A stretch of 10,826 nt of DNA. It comes from Phoronis ovalis (taxonomy: Eukaryota; Phoronida; Phoronidae). Below the pieces are notes generated by a model. The model searched no databases. It worked only from the letters and a program-made list of their open reading frames with translations, and was not told the origin of the DNA. Where the stretch lies: positions 1 to 10,826 of the forward strand of contig JAOXYB010059513.1 of NCBI GenBank assembly GCA_028565635.1, given 5' to 3'. The position numbers were made by a program, and so were the translations under genes. Below are positions 1 through 7,551 of this stretch, one piece after another. The first letter of the stretch is position 1; the number at the start of each line of letters is the position of its first letter.

Positions 1-105
1 AATTTCTTTATTGTGAAACAGTTATTATTAGCTACAAAAGGTAAATCATTCAATATTATACACTTAAAACCATATCACAGACTGTCACGTAAAGGCCAAA
101 ATCAA

Positions 106-138
106 TGCAGCTTATCCTATTTCATAGGGTAAGCTGCA
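106..138. repeat. Short perfect-pairing hairpin (14-bp stem, 5-nt loop)
   Basis: The arm at 106-119 pairs with the arm at 125-138 across the loop TTTCA. Thirteen of 14 positions are Watson-Crick, and the other is a G-U wobble if transcribed from the plus strand. An A-rich stretch follows. The stem is too short for a typical animal pre-microRNA, and the sequence does not match the histone 3' stem-loop. It could be a structured RNA element, a transposon relic or chance. Function unknown. Confidence 0.7.
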
Positions 139-1660
139 AAAATAATCCTTCTTTTGGTTCTGAATATTTTTATGACGAGTGCAATCTAGTAAGTTATATT
201 CACAAGTTTATATCTCATCCATAATTAATGCCGGTAAACTTGTTAATCAGTTGTAACCATAATATTTATAATCACCATGTTTCATCCACAAACAGTATCA
301 ACAGCAGCATTCAAACATAGTGACGTAAAGTGAAGTCACAAAAAGAAAGCCTTTGAGACTTTTTACATTCACAAGTGCAATGCTACGGTATCAACTTCAT
401 AATATCCGCGATTTTAACATAAATAATAATATAGTAATGTTACATTGTCTTTGCGTGTATTACACACAATAATCGTTCAATTGTAAAAGCAATCAGAGTT
501 CATGTAGTACATCAATCTATATTAAAATAAGCACACTTAGATTACATCAAGTTGATCTTTGATATAAACTATTACTCATCAGCTATAGATGCTTATATAA
601 TACCTATCCATGTATCATACACATTAATGTATCCTTAAACAAATTTAATTGATATAGATATATACTTCCTAACTGCCTGTAAGATTGTGTCAAATAAATG
701 AGAACAAACACACAGCACAGTTCCTTTTATAATCAAGTCAGCTAGTCCTTGTTCTATGTGTCATAATTATGAACCTTAACATACACGTATTAACAAATTC
801 CTGGTGTAACAACCATGTCACCAAGAACAAGGGATATAACTAGTAAACACATTCTATGACGAGATAGACTACTCAAGGCCGGTTGCCATATATTACAGCA
901 CTGTGTCATCGTATAATAATAATATCCATTTATTGAAAACCAATTTTCAATTCAAAGCCGTGGTTGTGTTAAAACAAATAGTTACAGCAGACATACTGTA
1001 TGGAAAGCTATCTCATTACTATAATACAGAATGATGACGAATTAAAGTTTTATAAGGATCACTTTGGTGACATTGTATATAGCGAGTTAAGTGACGTGCA
1101 AAAAATGGTATAAAATTATATAAATAATTTAATTACGGTTACACCTTAGAAAAAGCAAATGCACTACAAATATTATGTGCAAAATTTTAGAATAACAAGT
1201 GTAGCTACAAAACTCCAATGTATACTTATATTTAATCTAAATATTTGTACAGTACACATACATACATGACCATGGAAACGTAGGTATCTGTAAAAAACCT
1301 CAAGGACACATAAAATTAGCCAATAATTTTATATTTAGAAACTACTTTAGATAACCATGCTGTGAAAATCTCTCAGAATATCCACGATCCCAATAATATA
1401 CTTGGTAGGTATCTACTGTGTACTAGGGACGTGCCACTGAAATTGGCCCTAATTTTAACGTGTTTAACACATTTTCAGTACAGGATCACTTTGTCAGGAA
1501 TTTCTATATTATAATTTACGGTATTATAAATAGAGGGTCATATTTTTTGGGTGTTCGATCAATTTTTGAGATTAATATATGGATATACGGATTATTTTCA
1601 TTTTTGCCTATTTTCTATAAAAACAAGACATACATCTTGCTACAAGTCTGAGCAAAAATA
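139..1660. other. A/T-rich stretch with no supported gene
   Basis: All six frames have frequent stops. The longest open stretch (1460-1651, plus) begins at GTG rather than ATG and encodes a hydrophobic, aromatic-rich peptide typical of translated A/T-rich DNA. No convincing pair of splice sites around an open frame was seen. It could be intergenic, intronic or untranslated sequence. Confidence 0.5.
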
Positions 1661-1713
1661 ACCATATTAAGACCATATTAAGAGTATTTTATAACCATAT
1701 TAAGAGTATTTTA
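1661..1713. repeat. 22-bp tandem repeat built on an 11-bp motif
   Basis: The motif ACCATATTAAG occurs at 1661, 1672 and 1694. The second and third copies are each followed by AGTATTTTA, so 1672-1691 and 1694-1713 are identical 20-bp blocks at a 22-bp period, preceded by an 11-bp half unit. The copies are identical, so the expansion is probably recent and the locus may vary in copy number. Confidence 0.8.
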
Positions 1714-2290
1714 ACGAACGTAAACATGTATCATGATAATTCTAATATTTGTATTTCTAGCCAGTAATAAGTAGCATCCAGAGGTTTGCATTTAGACACA
1801 TTGTTTGTTTTAGCAATTGTGTCTATGCATAACAACAAATATTAGAACATAGAATAATCAATCCGGCAATCAAAAATATACAGGGTGCAGGGCCTAAATA
1901 AAGGTGCCACAATAATCCAGCTTACTACTAACTATACATTAAAATGTATATTTAAATGGATATACACACAGTGTAAATGATTGGCATTAACCAATACAAT
2001 AGTTGAAGGACAAGTTTGATTTTATTGAAACGGTCAAGGTTCCATCTGAGAAAAGACTATCCACACAAAGGTGGCCTTCCCAATCAATCCCACAATTAAC
2101 AACCTATTATGTAATGAAGATCAATCCCAGAAGCCTCTGTGTGCTTGTGCAATTCATTCAGAAATGCAGAGAATTATGAAATCCGCTGGGTTCAGCCTAT
2201 ATAATTAACTCACTCTGTGATTTACTTAATGTGTTTAACACCCATTAGTACACAGAAATACGTGTAGCAATCTAACAGATTCCTCTTATC
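1714..2290. other. Stretch with no supported gene
   Basis: About 2030-2200 is slightly less A/T-rich than its surroundings, but all frames there contain stops and no exon bounded by good splice sites was found. Nothing else specific is visible. Confidence 0.4.
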
Positions 2291-2340
2291 ATAGGAATAA
2301 TCATTGGACCATAGGAATCATCGGACCATAGGTATAATAT
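2291..2340. repeat. Short imperfect tandem repeat, 17-20 bp units
   Basis: Three imperfect copies begin with ATAGG at 2291, 2311 and 2328. The first two run through a shared AAT..TCAT..GGACC pattern, and the third is partial. The repeat overlaps the 3' end of a minus-strand open stretch (2318-2509), whose last residues are therefore repeat-derived. Confidence 0.6.
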
Positions 2341-2344
2341 GGCG

Positions 2345-3002
2345 GTCATCTGTGTTTGGAATTTCGACCAGCACCTTATTACTGTCTTCAAATGATGCCA
2401 ATATCTGATGTGTATTATTACCTGGATTCTCAAACGTTCCATAGCCTTGATGTGCCATGTTTTTCCACAGACTTATTATCACTTCTAGATTCTCAAAAAC
2501 AAATTCCAAGATTTTAAATAATAAAAAACGTGGGAGTCATATACATGCAGGTTTGATTATGTCCTAACTACATATGTGGCTGGACACAAAAGACCATGTT
2601 TGTTACTGCGACAATAAAGAAGGACTGTAATTATATGTATGCTGGTAAAAACCGTTGAACTTTTCACTTCTTGTAATTAAAAATGTCTTCATCTCTTTTG
2701 TCCTTGTGTCATAAGCCAAAAAAAAATATACCAGCAAAATTCATATATTACGTTGAAATGATCATGTGTTAATAATTTCGGTGGGATAAGACTGGTTATT
2801 TGTATGCCCAACCTTATCATCACATGATGACTTTCAATACGCATTGTCTAAACGGGATTTTGTTATCTCTTCAAAGATAAAAGTGAGCTTCAAAGTCAAA
2901 AGATGACAGAACCAGATATGGTATGTCATAGTGCTGGTGCATATGTACATGTACGTGTATACTATAGATATTTGCACCGACAGAAGTTTTACACCGTTTT
3001 AA
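2345..3002. other. Stretch with only a weak minus-strand open frame
   Basis: On the minus strand, 2318 to about 2530 is open for roughly 70 codons. It has no ATG near its 5' end; the first ATG, at about codon 18 counted from 2509, is followed by MAHQGYGTFENPG. The peptide is balanced in charged and polar residues and not low-complexity, but I recognise no family. A possible acceptor (TTTGTTTTTGAG) lies just inside the 5' end. An open frame of this length is expected by chance here, so I do not call it a gene. The rest holds nothing specific. Confidence 0.3.
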
Positions 3003-3400
3003 TAGTTTACAATTTATCTACATAAACGATATGATCTTCAGATAGTCTATGTATGTACTTTTCATTAGATTTTAATCAAAAAGTAATTTTGCTGAAATTG
3101 CACAGAATTTTGACACATTTGTCCGATGTAGGCAGTAGATTTTTCTACCCGCAGTGCTCATATGACGGACATGAGATATATTATATACACTGAAGACAAA
3201 CAATTACACCAAGGAATACCAAGCTGTTTTATAACTTCAAGCTGTCCCGGTTTGCTAACTGTTAAATACTCCAGTGCCAATAATATTATTATGGAAGCCT
3301 CAAACATGCCCACACAAAAGTATTAAGTAATTTATACACACTAAACGCCTATGCTGTGAACACGCATGTATTTTATGGAGAACATAATTTTGCCACTGTA
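3003..3400. repeat. Diverged tandem duplication, copy A
   Basis: Copy A shares an ordered series of matching blocks with copy B at 3411-3710: CTTCAG (3036 with 3440), ACATTTGTCC (3115 with 3505), GAAGCCT followed by an AAAC..TG match (about 3295 with 3574), ACTAAA (3340 with 3631), TGTATTT (3367 with 3660) and GGA.AACA (3377 with 3681). The order is kept while the offset drifts from about 404 to 281 and then about 305. About 110 bases at roughly 3125-3250 have no counterpart in copy B, which fits an insertion here or a deletion there. No coding content is apparent. Confidence 0.5.
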
Positions 3401-3410
3401 AATGCTGAGA

Positions 3411-3710
3411 TTTTACATTTTATGTACACTGACTAGGTTCTTCAGACAGTTTATTTATTCAGAGCTTTCGCTAGGACTTTAAGCAAAAAGCTATTTATTT
3501 CATTACATTTGTCCAGAATAAGCTAATTGTAAATTAACTATTAGAGCAGCAGTAGGGCCAAAAACAATTTTATAGAAGCCTAAAACGTGTACTTAAAAAA
3601 GTTGATAATATGTATTTACAAAGCTTTTGTACTAAAGCTAACTGCTCATGCCCTGAAGTTGTATTTCCATATATTTTTCTGGACAACACTAGTTATGTCA
3701 CTACAGATAT
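3411..3710. repeat. Diverged tandem duplication, copy B
   Basis: This is the shorter partner of the copy at 3003-3400, matching through several collinear blocks at what looks like about 65-80% identity by eye. The start of a third, weaker copy may follow at about 3700-3735, where a stretch ending in ACTAG resembles the beginning of this copy. The duplication is old. Whether the unit is a known repeat family cannot be judged from this window. Confidence 0.5.
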
Positions 3711-4179
3711 TAAATTTCTAATAAAAGTATGAACTAGTACTTGAAAGCAACTATACTTAATTATTAATTTCCAATTTATACCACAAGCTGGCATATTGCA
3801 ACATCAGCTGATATATCCAGTATTGATTGTGAACAGTCGAGCTGAACATTTCTATAGAAAACTATTAACACGTCCAATTAAGAAAACTATGATTTCATTT
3901 ATAAGAAACACTTGTCATATTTATGAAAAACAATTCAAATATCTCCATCTAGGAAAAGGGTATTTAGATTAAATGACCACATAAAGCAAACAATCCCTTG
4001 TAAGGAAACCAGTGTTTAGCCTGGAATAACAAACAAGTTTGTAACATAAAATATTATGAATTATTTCTTATTATTCTACAATAATCCTGTTTATACAGAA
4101 ATTTTGCTTTTGATCACTATAACGAACAAACAGAAAACGAATGCAGTAAAAAAGAAATCAATTTATTTTTAATTTCCAG
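3711..4179. other. A/T-rich stretch with no supported gene
   Basis: No open frame or repeat of note is visible. Its 3' end (about 4155-4179) is pyrimidine-rich and ends in TTTCCAG, a good splice-acceptor match for the candidate exon that follows. Confidence 0.4.
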
Positions 4180-4273
4180 AAATGTAGATGTGGCACCACC
4201 TGGTGGTCAGTTTCTAAATTATCACATCCTTTTTGATTTGGCAAGCTGTGTGTTGCAATATCATCAGAAATGA
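4180..4273 (+). other. Candidate terminal exon, unknown product
   Basis: A strong acceptor match (a T-rich tract ending TTTCCAG at 4173-4179) leads into a frame that stays open for 30 codons from 4181 to the TGA at 4271-4273. The peptide contains VDVAPPGGQFLNYHILFDLA, which looks protein-like but matches no family I can name. No upstream partner exon was found. The minus strand is also open over 4158-4361 with an equally plausible peptide, so the strand is uncertain. A near-donor (ATA, GTGAGT) at 4274-4282 lies just past the stop. Chance or an old mobile-element fragment are real alternatives. Confidence 0.2.
4195..4207. promoter_or_regulatory. 13-bp palindrome containing an E-box
   Basis: ACCACC and GGTGGT flank a central T, giving a perfect 6-bp inverted repeat, with the E-box CACCTG inside. 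It partly resembles the animal CTCF core (CCA.Y..GRKGG) but misses important positions. No regulatory role is shown. Confidence 0.25.
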
Positions 4274-4410
4274 AGATAGTGAGTGATTGGGGCTCAAAAT
4301 AGAACTTTATATTTCTAGTGTTGAAAAGATTAGTGATCCAAATTTCAAGAATTTCCAACATAACTCAATCATGTTAAATCCTTGCGAGGTCACAATTATT
4401 TTCCTTACAG

Positions 4411-4543
4411 CCTGGGAGTGTACGGAGCTGACAGAGATGTTCCACCGACTCAGGTTCCTTTTTGGACAAATTTTAGGGAATTTTTTCGCCCTTTAATATA
4501 TATTTTGGGAATAACCTTTAAGGCCTTTGGAAAGGGGAAATAG
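4411..4543 (+). other. Second candidate terminal exon, unknown product
   Basis: A pyrimidine-rich acceptor (TTATTTTCCTTACAG, ending at 4410) is followed by a frame open from 4412 to the TAG at 4541-4543. The peptide includes GVYGADRDVPPTQVPFW and then FREFFRPL, with no family recognised. A variant polyadenylation signal ATTAAA lies about 40 bases past the stop. A second frame over the same bases is open to 4496, so the frame is not decided by the sequence. Together with 4180-4273 this could be part of a plus-strand 3' gene end or a decayed mobile element. Confidence 0.2.
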
Positions 4544-4827
4544 TGTGCAATATGTCATAAAAGAAATAACAGTACTGTGAATATTAAAGAACATTGAAAT
4601 TCTGGGGTACATTTTGGAATTTTCGATTACTTTAGAGTCCAAATTTACACATTATTGGTATAGAGTTGTCCCAAAATTTTTACCGTCAGCGGCACAACCT
4701 AGCCAAAGATAAACAAGGAAACCCTTCGAGACTTACAGCTGTAAAATGTCCCATAGTCACGGTGTTTTGCCGTAGCAGTAAAGAATATCAAACATGGATT
4801 GCTACCATTTTCATACATGTTGGAATT

Positions 4828-4839
4828 ACTTACCTGAAA
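4828..4839 (-). promoter_or_regulatory. Joined splice acceptor/donor motif (recursive-splice-like)
   Basis: On the minus strand the sequence reads TTTCAG directly followed by GTAAGT, with the junction between 4834 and 4833. This is the consensus form of a recursive splice (ratchet) site known from long fly introns. It lies only about 27 bases downstream of a separate donor GTGAGT (4855-4860). It may therefore be an alternative donor of the same exon instead. Confidence 0.3.
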
Positions 4840-4860
4840 TTAACTGAAAAGTTTACTCAC

Positions 4861-4942
4861 CAGGAGGTTTCTCTTTCTTCCAGCAGCGCTTCATTTCAGT
4901 TAATCTGTGATATGTCTAAAGTTCCTGTCTTACTTGCGCATT
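4861..4942 (-). other. Candidate minus-strand exon with a start codon
   Basis: Read on the minus strand, a long pyrimidine tract (about 4975-4943) ends in CATTTTCAG, a strong acceptor, with a branch-point-like CCTTAAC about 50 bases upstream. The 82-base island ends in CCTCCTG directly before the donor GTGAGT (4860-4855). All frames are closed in its first half. An ATG at 4894-4892, with G at -3, opens a frame running to the donor: MKRCWKKEKPP plus one base of the next codon. This fits a 5' UTR exon carrying the first coding codons of a gene reading leftward. The product is unknown, and no following exon with matching phase could be established. The plus strand here is also open (4666-4968), but it lacks a usable start. 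Confidence 0.35.
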
Positions 4943-4980
4943 CTGAAAATGCAGAAAAAATAGGATAAAGAAAGCGTAGC

Positions 4981-5876
4981 AGCAAAAAAAGTTAAGGTAT
5001 ATTCTTGATACCTGTGAACTTGATCCACTGTTAGTTCATGTGGACCCCTAGTACTCTGTAATCAAATTGTGAAAACAGAATAAAAAGAAAATAACAAGTT
5101 TAGGTAATCTTAGAAACACCTATAAGTAGTGACTACCAAAATTATAATTCTCTTTAAAAATGGCAGGAATATTGTGCATGTGAATTGTCATGTGTGCAAT
5201 TTGGATCAATGGGCATGTGATCTCTGAAGAGAAGCATACAATATAATGTACTGCATACATAGAACTATAACAGGAATTTAAACAACCATAACTCACAGAG
5301 CAACAGCAACCATTTAATACACTGTAGCATTCATTATATTCATTTTCTATGAATATCCGAGTTTACAGAAGCAGGAAAACTTTAGTCACGCAACACTCCT
5401 ACATTGTAAACGTGTGATCAAGACCGCATTCATTAAATTCTGATTTATTAACATTATGCTAGTTATATAAATGGGTCAGACAGATATTACAATATTTATA
5501 GTACAAATATATATTACATGTAAGAAAATAAATTAGTATCAGACATTTCAGAAAAAAATCAGTTCGCTGTTATTGATTGTAGTGTAAATAGTTATATAGC
5601 ATGAAAGAGTACTTGATTTAGCATATCATCACCTCATATACTATTGATAAAATAATCACTCCCAAATGAGCCGTCTACTGCATTAAATATGCCTGTGTAA
5701 CATAACTTAAATGTACATACATACAATTATACATTACTACATTTTTTGCTCAGAATATTTCGGACAATTAAACATATTGGGTTGACCGGAGGTGCAGTCA
5801 AAATGAAACAAGAAATATGTAGGGTACATACATGTATAATACATCATGTTATATGTCATCTTTGCTATGTACACTT
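4981..5876. other. A/T-rich stretch with no supported gene
   Basis: Three CATGTG E-box-like hexamers occur within about 45 bases (5177, 5189 and 5214). Otherwise I see only short chance ORFs, including a TTG-initiated 71-codon frame at 5746-5961 and a 61-codon lysine/isoleucine-rich frame at 5846-6031. Confidence 0.4.
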
Positions 5877-5918
5877 TAAAGATAATAAATATGTATCAGT
5901 TGATAAAAATTATCTTTA
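5877..5918. repeat. Inverted repeat, 10-bp arms
   Basis: TAAAGATAAT at 5877-5886 is the exact reverse complement of ATTATCTTTA at 5909-5918, with a 22-base spacer. The arms are A/T-only apart from one G/C pair, so this may be chance in such DNA. Confidence 0.5.
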
Positions 5919-6185
5919 TTCAGAAACTTTATTGCCAAAACAGACGATGCAGGCAACTTAACGATATAACAATTATTACAAAAAATATTCATAACAAATT
6001 TATAGTATTTTTACTGAAAACATTTCAATGACATTTAGACACAAAAAAACGTTAAAGGCATAATAGACGACCTAGGAAAATTAATGATATGATGGTCATT
6101 ATCCAGAATATACTCATGGTTTGTTTACAGTAAGTTATGTAGTTCTCCAACTAGACAAATGATAAGGAAGTAATGTGGTCGATTG
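5919..6185. other. Stretch with nothing specific
   Basis: A/T-rich, with only chance open frames. A TTTACAG followed by TAAGT occurs near 6125-6135, but no open frame uses it. Confidence 0.4.
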
Positions 6186-6189
6186 CACT

Positions 6190-6208
6190 GTACCCGGGGG
6201 GGGGGTAC
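6190..6208. repeat. G-tract within a GTACCC/GGGTAC inverted repeat
   Basis: Ten consecutive Gs (6196-6205) follow GTACCC. The pair GTACCC (6190-6195) and GGGTAC (6203-6208) is an exact inverted repeat. The tract is part of the left terminus of the composite element and is likely length-variable. Confidence 0.8.
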
Positions 6209-6224
6209 TGTCATTCAAAGTCAC

Positions 6225-6283
6225 TATTATATATATATATATATATCACACACACATACATACATATATATATATATGTATGT
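6225..6283. repeat. Compound AT/CA/TACA microsatellite, self-complementary
   Basis: An (AT)n run to 6246 is followed by (CA)5 at 6247-6256, TACA units, and a second (TA)n run ending in GTATGTG. The CACATAC and GTATGTG flanks of the second TA run are exact inverted repeats, so the locus can form a cruciform. High length polymorphism is expected. Confidence 0.9.
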
Positions 6284-6317
6284 GCTGCCCAATAGGTCCC
6301 CTTTTTTCAGCTCCCGC

Positions 6318-6640
6318 AATTACCACAGGATATGTTTTTCAAAGCCGTATTTACCACGGGGTATACTTTTTTGCTGGAAATTTACCACAGGGTATATTTT
6401 CAAAAATTATTCTTTTACTACGTACAGGGTGCATTTCTTGAAAAACGCATTTACGACAGGTATGAAAAATTAAGGTTCATAAATTTTCCCACATTTATTT
6501 ACCACAGGCTATATAATTTTCAACTGAATTTGACGCAGGAATTTTGGGAGAGTTATTTATTACATGTACAGAGTATATTTTTCATGTTTTTTAATTTACG
6601 ACAGGGTATATTTTTTGGTGACTTATTTACCAGAGGGTCA
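6318..6640. repeat. About ten degenerate 30-35 bp tandem units
   Basis: A box close to TTTACSACAGGGTATA recurs at about 6319, 6350, 6381, 6416, 6450, 6498, 6530, 6561, 6595 and 6626. Spacing is mostly 30-35 bases, with one interval near 49. Boxes are followed by T-rich sequence, often TTTTCAA. Copies range from near-consensus (6381, 6595) to strongly decayed (6530, 6561). The box is better conserved than the spacer. Confidence 0.8.
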
Positions 6641-6655
6641 GGGTTTTTTACCCTG
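6639..6655. repeat. CAGGGT/ACCCTG hairpin
   Basis: CAGGGT (6639-6644) and ACCCTG (6650-6655) are exact inverted repeats around five Ts. The hairpin follows the last tandem unit and precedes the right terminus of the composite element. Confidence 0.7.
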
Positions 6656-6706
6656 GGCCGTACACCCCTACCAACTTTTTTGTCAAGTACCCTCCCCAGG
6701 ACAGTG

Positions 6707-7240
6707 TATAAGGTTGCTCAATAGCCCATTGTTATCTGGTCCAACTAAACATTTCACACTAATTCAAGATATCCTGGTTTGTGATATTTCTTTAATATGC
6801 GTGTTATGATGGATTCATCAGGACGTGAAAAATACCGAAAACGGGTTTACTCATAGTAAGACACCTGTATTTAAATATACGTATCGAAAGCAGTCGCATC
6901 ATGTTTTATATATTTATTTATAAGGAGACAACTTTAGTTTAAGAGCTGCTATTAATATCTCTGCTCATTATTACATTAAACATTCTAATACAGGCACACA
7001 ATCCAATGTTAATTGTAGCATCAAAGCAAATCTCAAGATTTAGATCAAAAGTAAAGCCAGACAATCAACTGTCTGTAACATTACAACATTGCCTCACTTA
7101 ACATCTCAACTGTAACATTGCATGTACACACAGGAGCTGATTAGTAGCCAGCAAAGAAAACATGGCCTATAGTAAGTAATATTATTACATGACATCAAAG
7201 AGAGAATCTAACAGCTAGTTCCTGAATATTAAATACAAGC
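6707..7240. other. A/T-rich stretch with no supported gene
   Basis: Short chance frames only, with no repeat or splice pair that I can support. Confidence 0.4.
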
Positions 7241-7245
7241 TAATA
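7241..7245. repeat. Left target-site duplication TAATA
   Basis: TAATA lies directly before the first base of the left terminal inverted repeat and is repeated exactly at 7578-7582, directly after the right one. It contains TA, so a TA-targeting element with a chance 3-bp extension is the alternative reading. Confidence 0.75.
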
Positions 7246-7271
7246 CAGGCCTAACTAACAAGCGTAGACTC
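7246..7271 (+). repeat. MITE left terminal inverted repeat
   Basis: 26 bases, beginning CAGGCCTAAC and ending GTAGACTC, matching the inverted right end at 23 positions. One of the three differences is CG against TG. Confidence 0.85.
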
Positions 7272-7407
7272 CAACCATCAATCCTCCAATTCGTACCTTT
7301 TCCCGGGCTTCGCACCGAAATTCCTGCTACTCGAACTGTCGTTTCTGTAGACTCGCACAAGTTGCCAGGAACTCGTACAGATTTCCGGAGACTCTAATCT
7401 GCTGTTC

Positions 7408-7551
7408 GAGTCTCTGGAAATCTGTACGAGTTCCTGGCAACCTGTGCAAGTCTATGGAAACGACGGTTCGAGTAGCACGGATTTCTATGCGAAAACAAGA
7501 AAAAAGGTTTGAATAGCAAGAAACAGGTGTGCAAGTGCAGTTTGACGGTTC
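7408..7551 (+). repeat. 19-22 bp tandem units forming the MITE arm
   Basis: Seven units start at 7408, 7428, 7448, 7470, 7491, 7511 and 7533 (lengths 20, 20, 22, 21, 20, 22 and 19), followed by GAGTCTAC of the terminal repeat at 7552. Most begin GAGT, AAGT or GAAT, have GGAAA or a variant near the middle, and end in GTNC, ATGC or GTTC. The left arm carries the same units in reverse orientation, one fewer in number. The period is regular enough that the arms probably grew by unit duplication before or during formation of the foldback. Confidence 0.75.

Larger units (their letters stand above)
6186..6706. mobile_element. Composite repeat element with inverted termini
   Basis: The left end (6186-6213) reads CACTGTACCC, ten Gs, then TACTGTCA. 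The reverse complement of the right end (6681-6706) reads CACTGTCCTGGGGAGGG then TACTTGACA. They align over about 25 bases with small gaps, so the segment looks like one element with terminal inverted repeats. Inside are an AT/CA microsatellite, about ten degenerate 30-35 bp tandem units and a short hairpin. Overlapping plus-strand ORFs (up to 130 codons) are translations of the tandem units and are not genes. No clean target-site duplication is visible. CACTG termini recall CACTA-type ends, but this is not enough for a family call. It resembles, from memory, GC-tract/GGTAYAT-rich repeats seen in marine invertebrate genomes. Confidence 0.55.

Noticed and set aside
1-20. AATAAA on the minus strand (TTTATT at 7-12) as a polyadenylation signal
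   Set aside because: The hexamer is frequent in DNA of this composition, and neither a cleavage site nor an upstream coding end can be seen.
1460-1651. 63-codon plus-strand open frame
   Set aside because: GTG start, aromatic- and isoleucine-rich, no supporting splice or translation signal; expected by chance in A/T-rich DNA.
4189-4209. CTCF site over the ACCACC-T-GGTGGT palindrome
   Set aside because: Two core positions differ from the consensus. A palindromic E-box explains the string equally well.
4666-4968. 100-codon plus-strand open frame
   Set aside because: It starts at TTG with no ATG until near the end, and the stronger signals in the same bases (acceptor, ATG, donor) are on the minus strand.
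5746-6031. Two overlapping plus-strand frames of 71 and 61 codons
   Set aside because: One starts at TTG, and both have compositions typical of translated A/T-rich DNA with no exon boundaries.
6332-6724. 130-codon plus-strand open frame, with overlapping frames at 6175-6441, 6183-6473 and 6564-6809
   Set aside because: They are translations of the degenerate 30-35 bp units and the microsatellite. The repeated YHRVYF- and FTTGY-like strings come from the repeat box, and the period is not a steady multiple of three.
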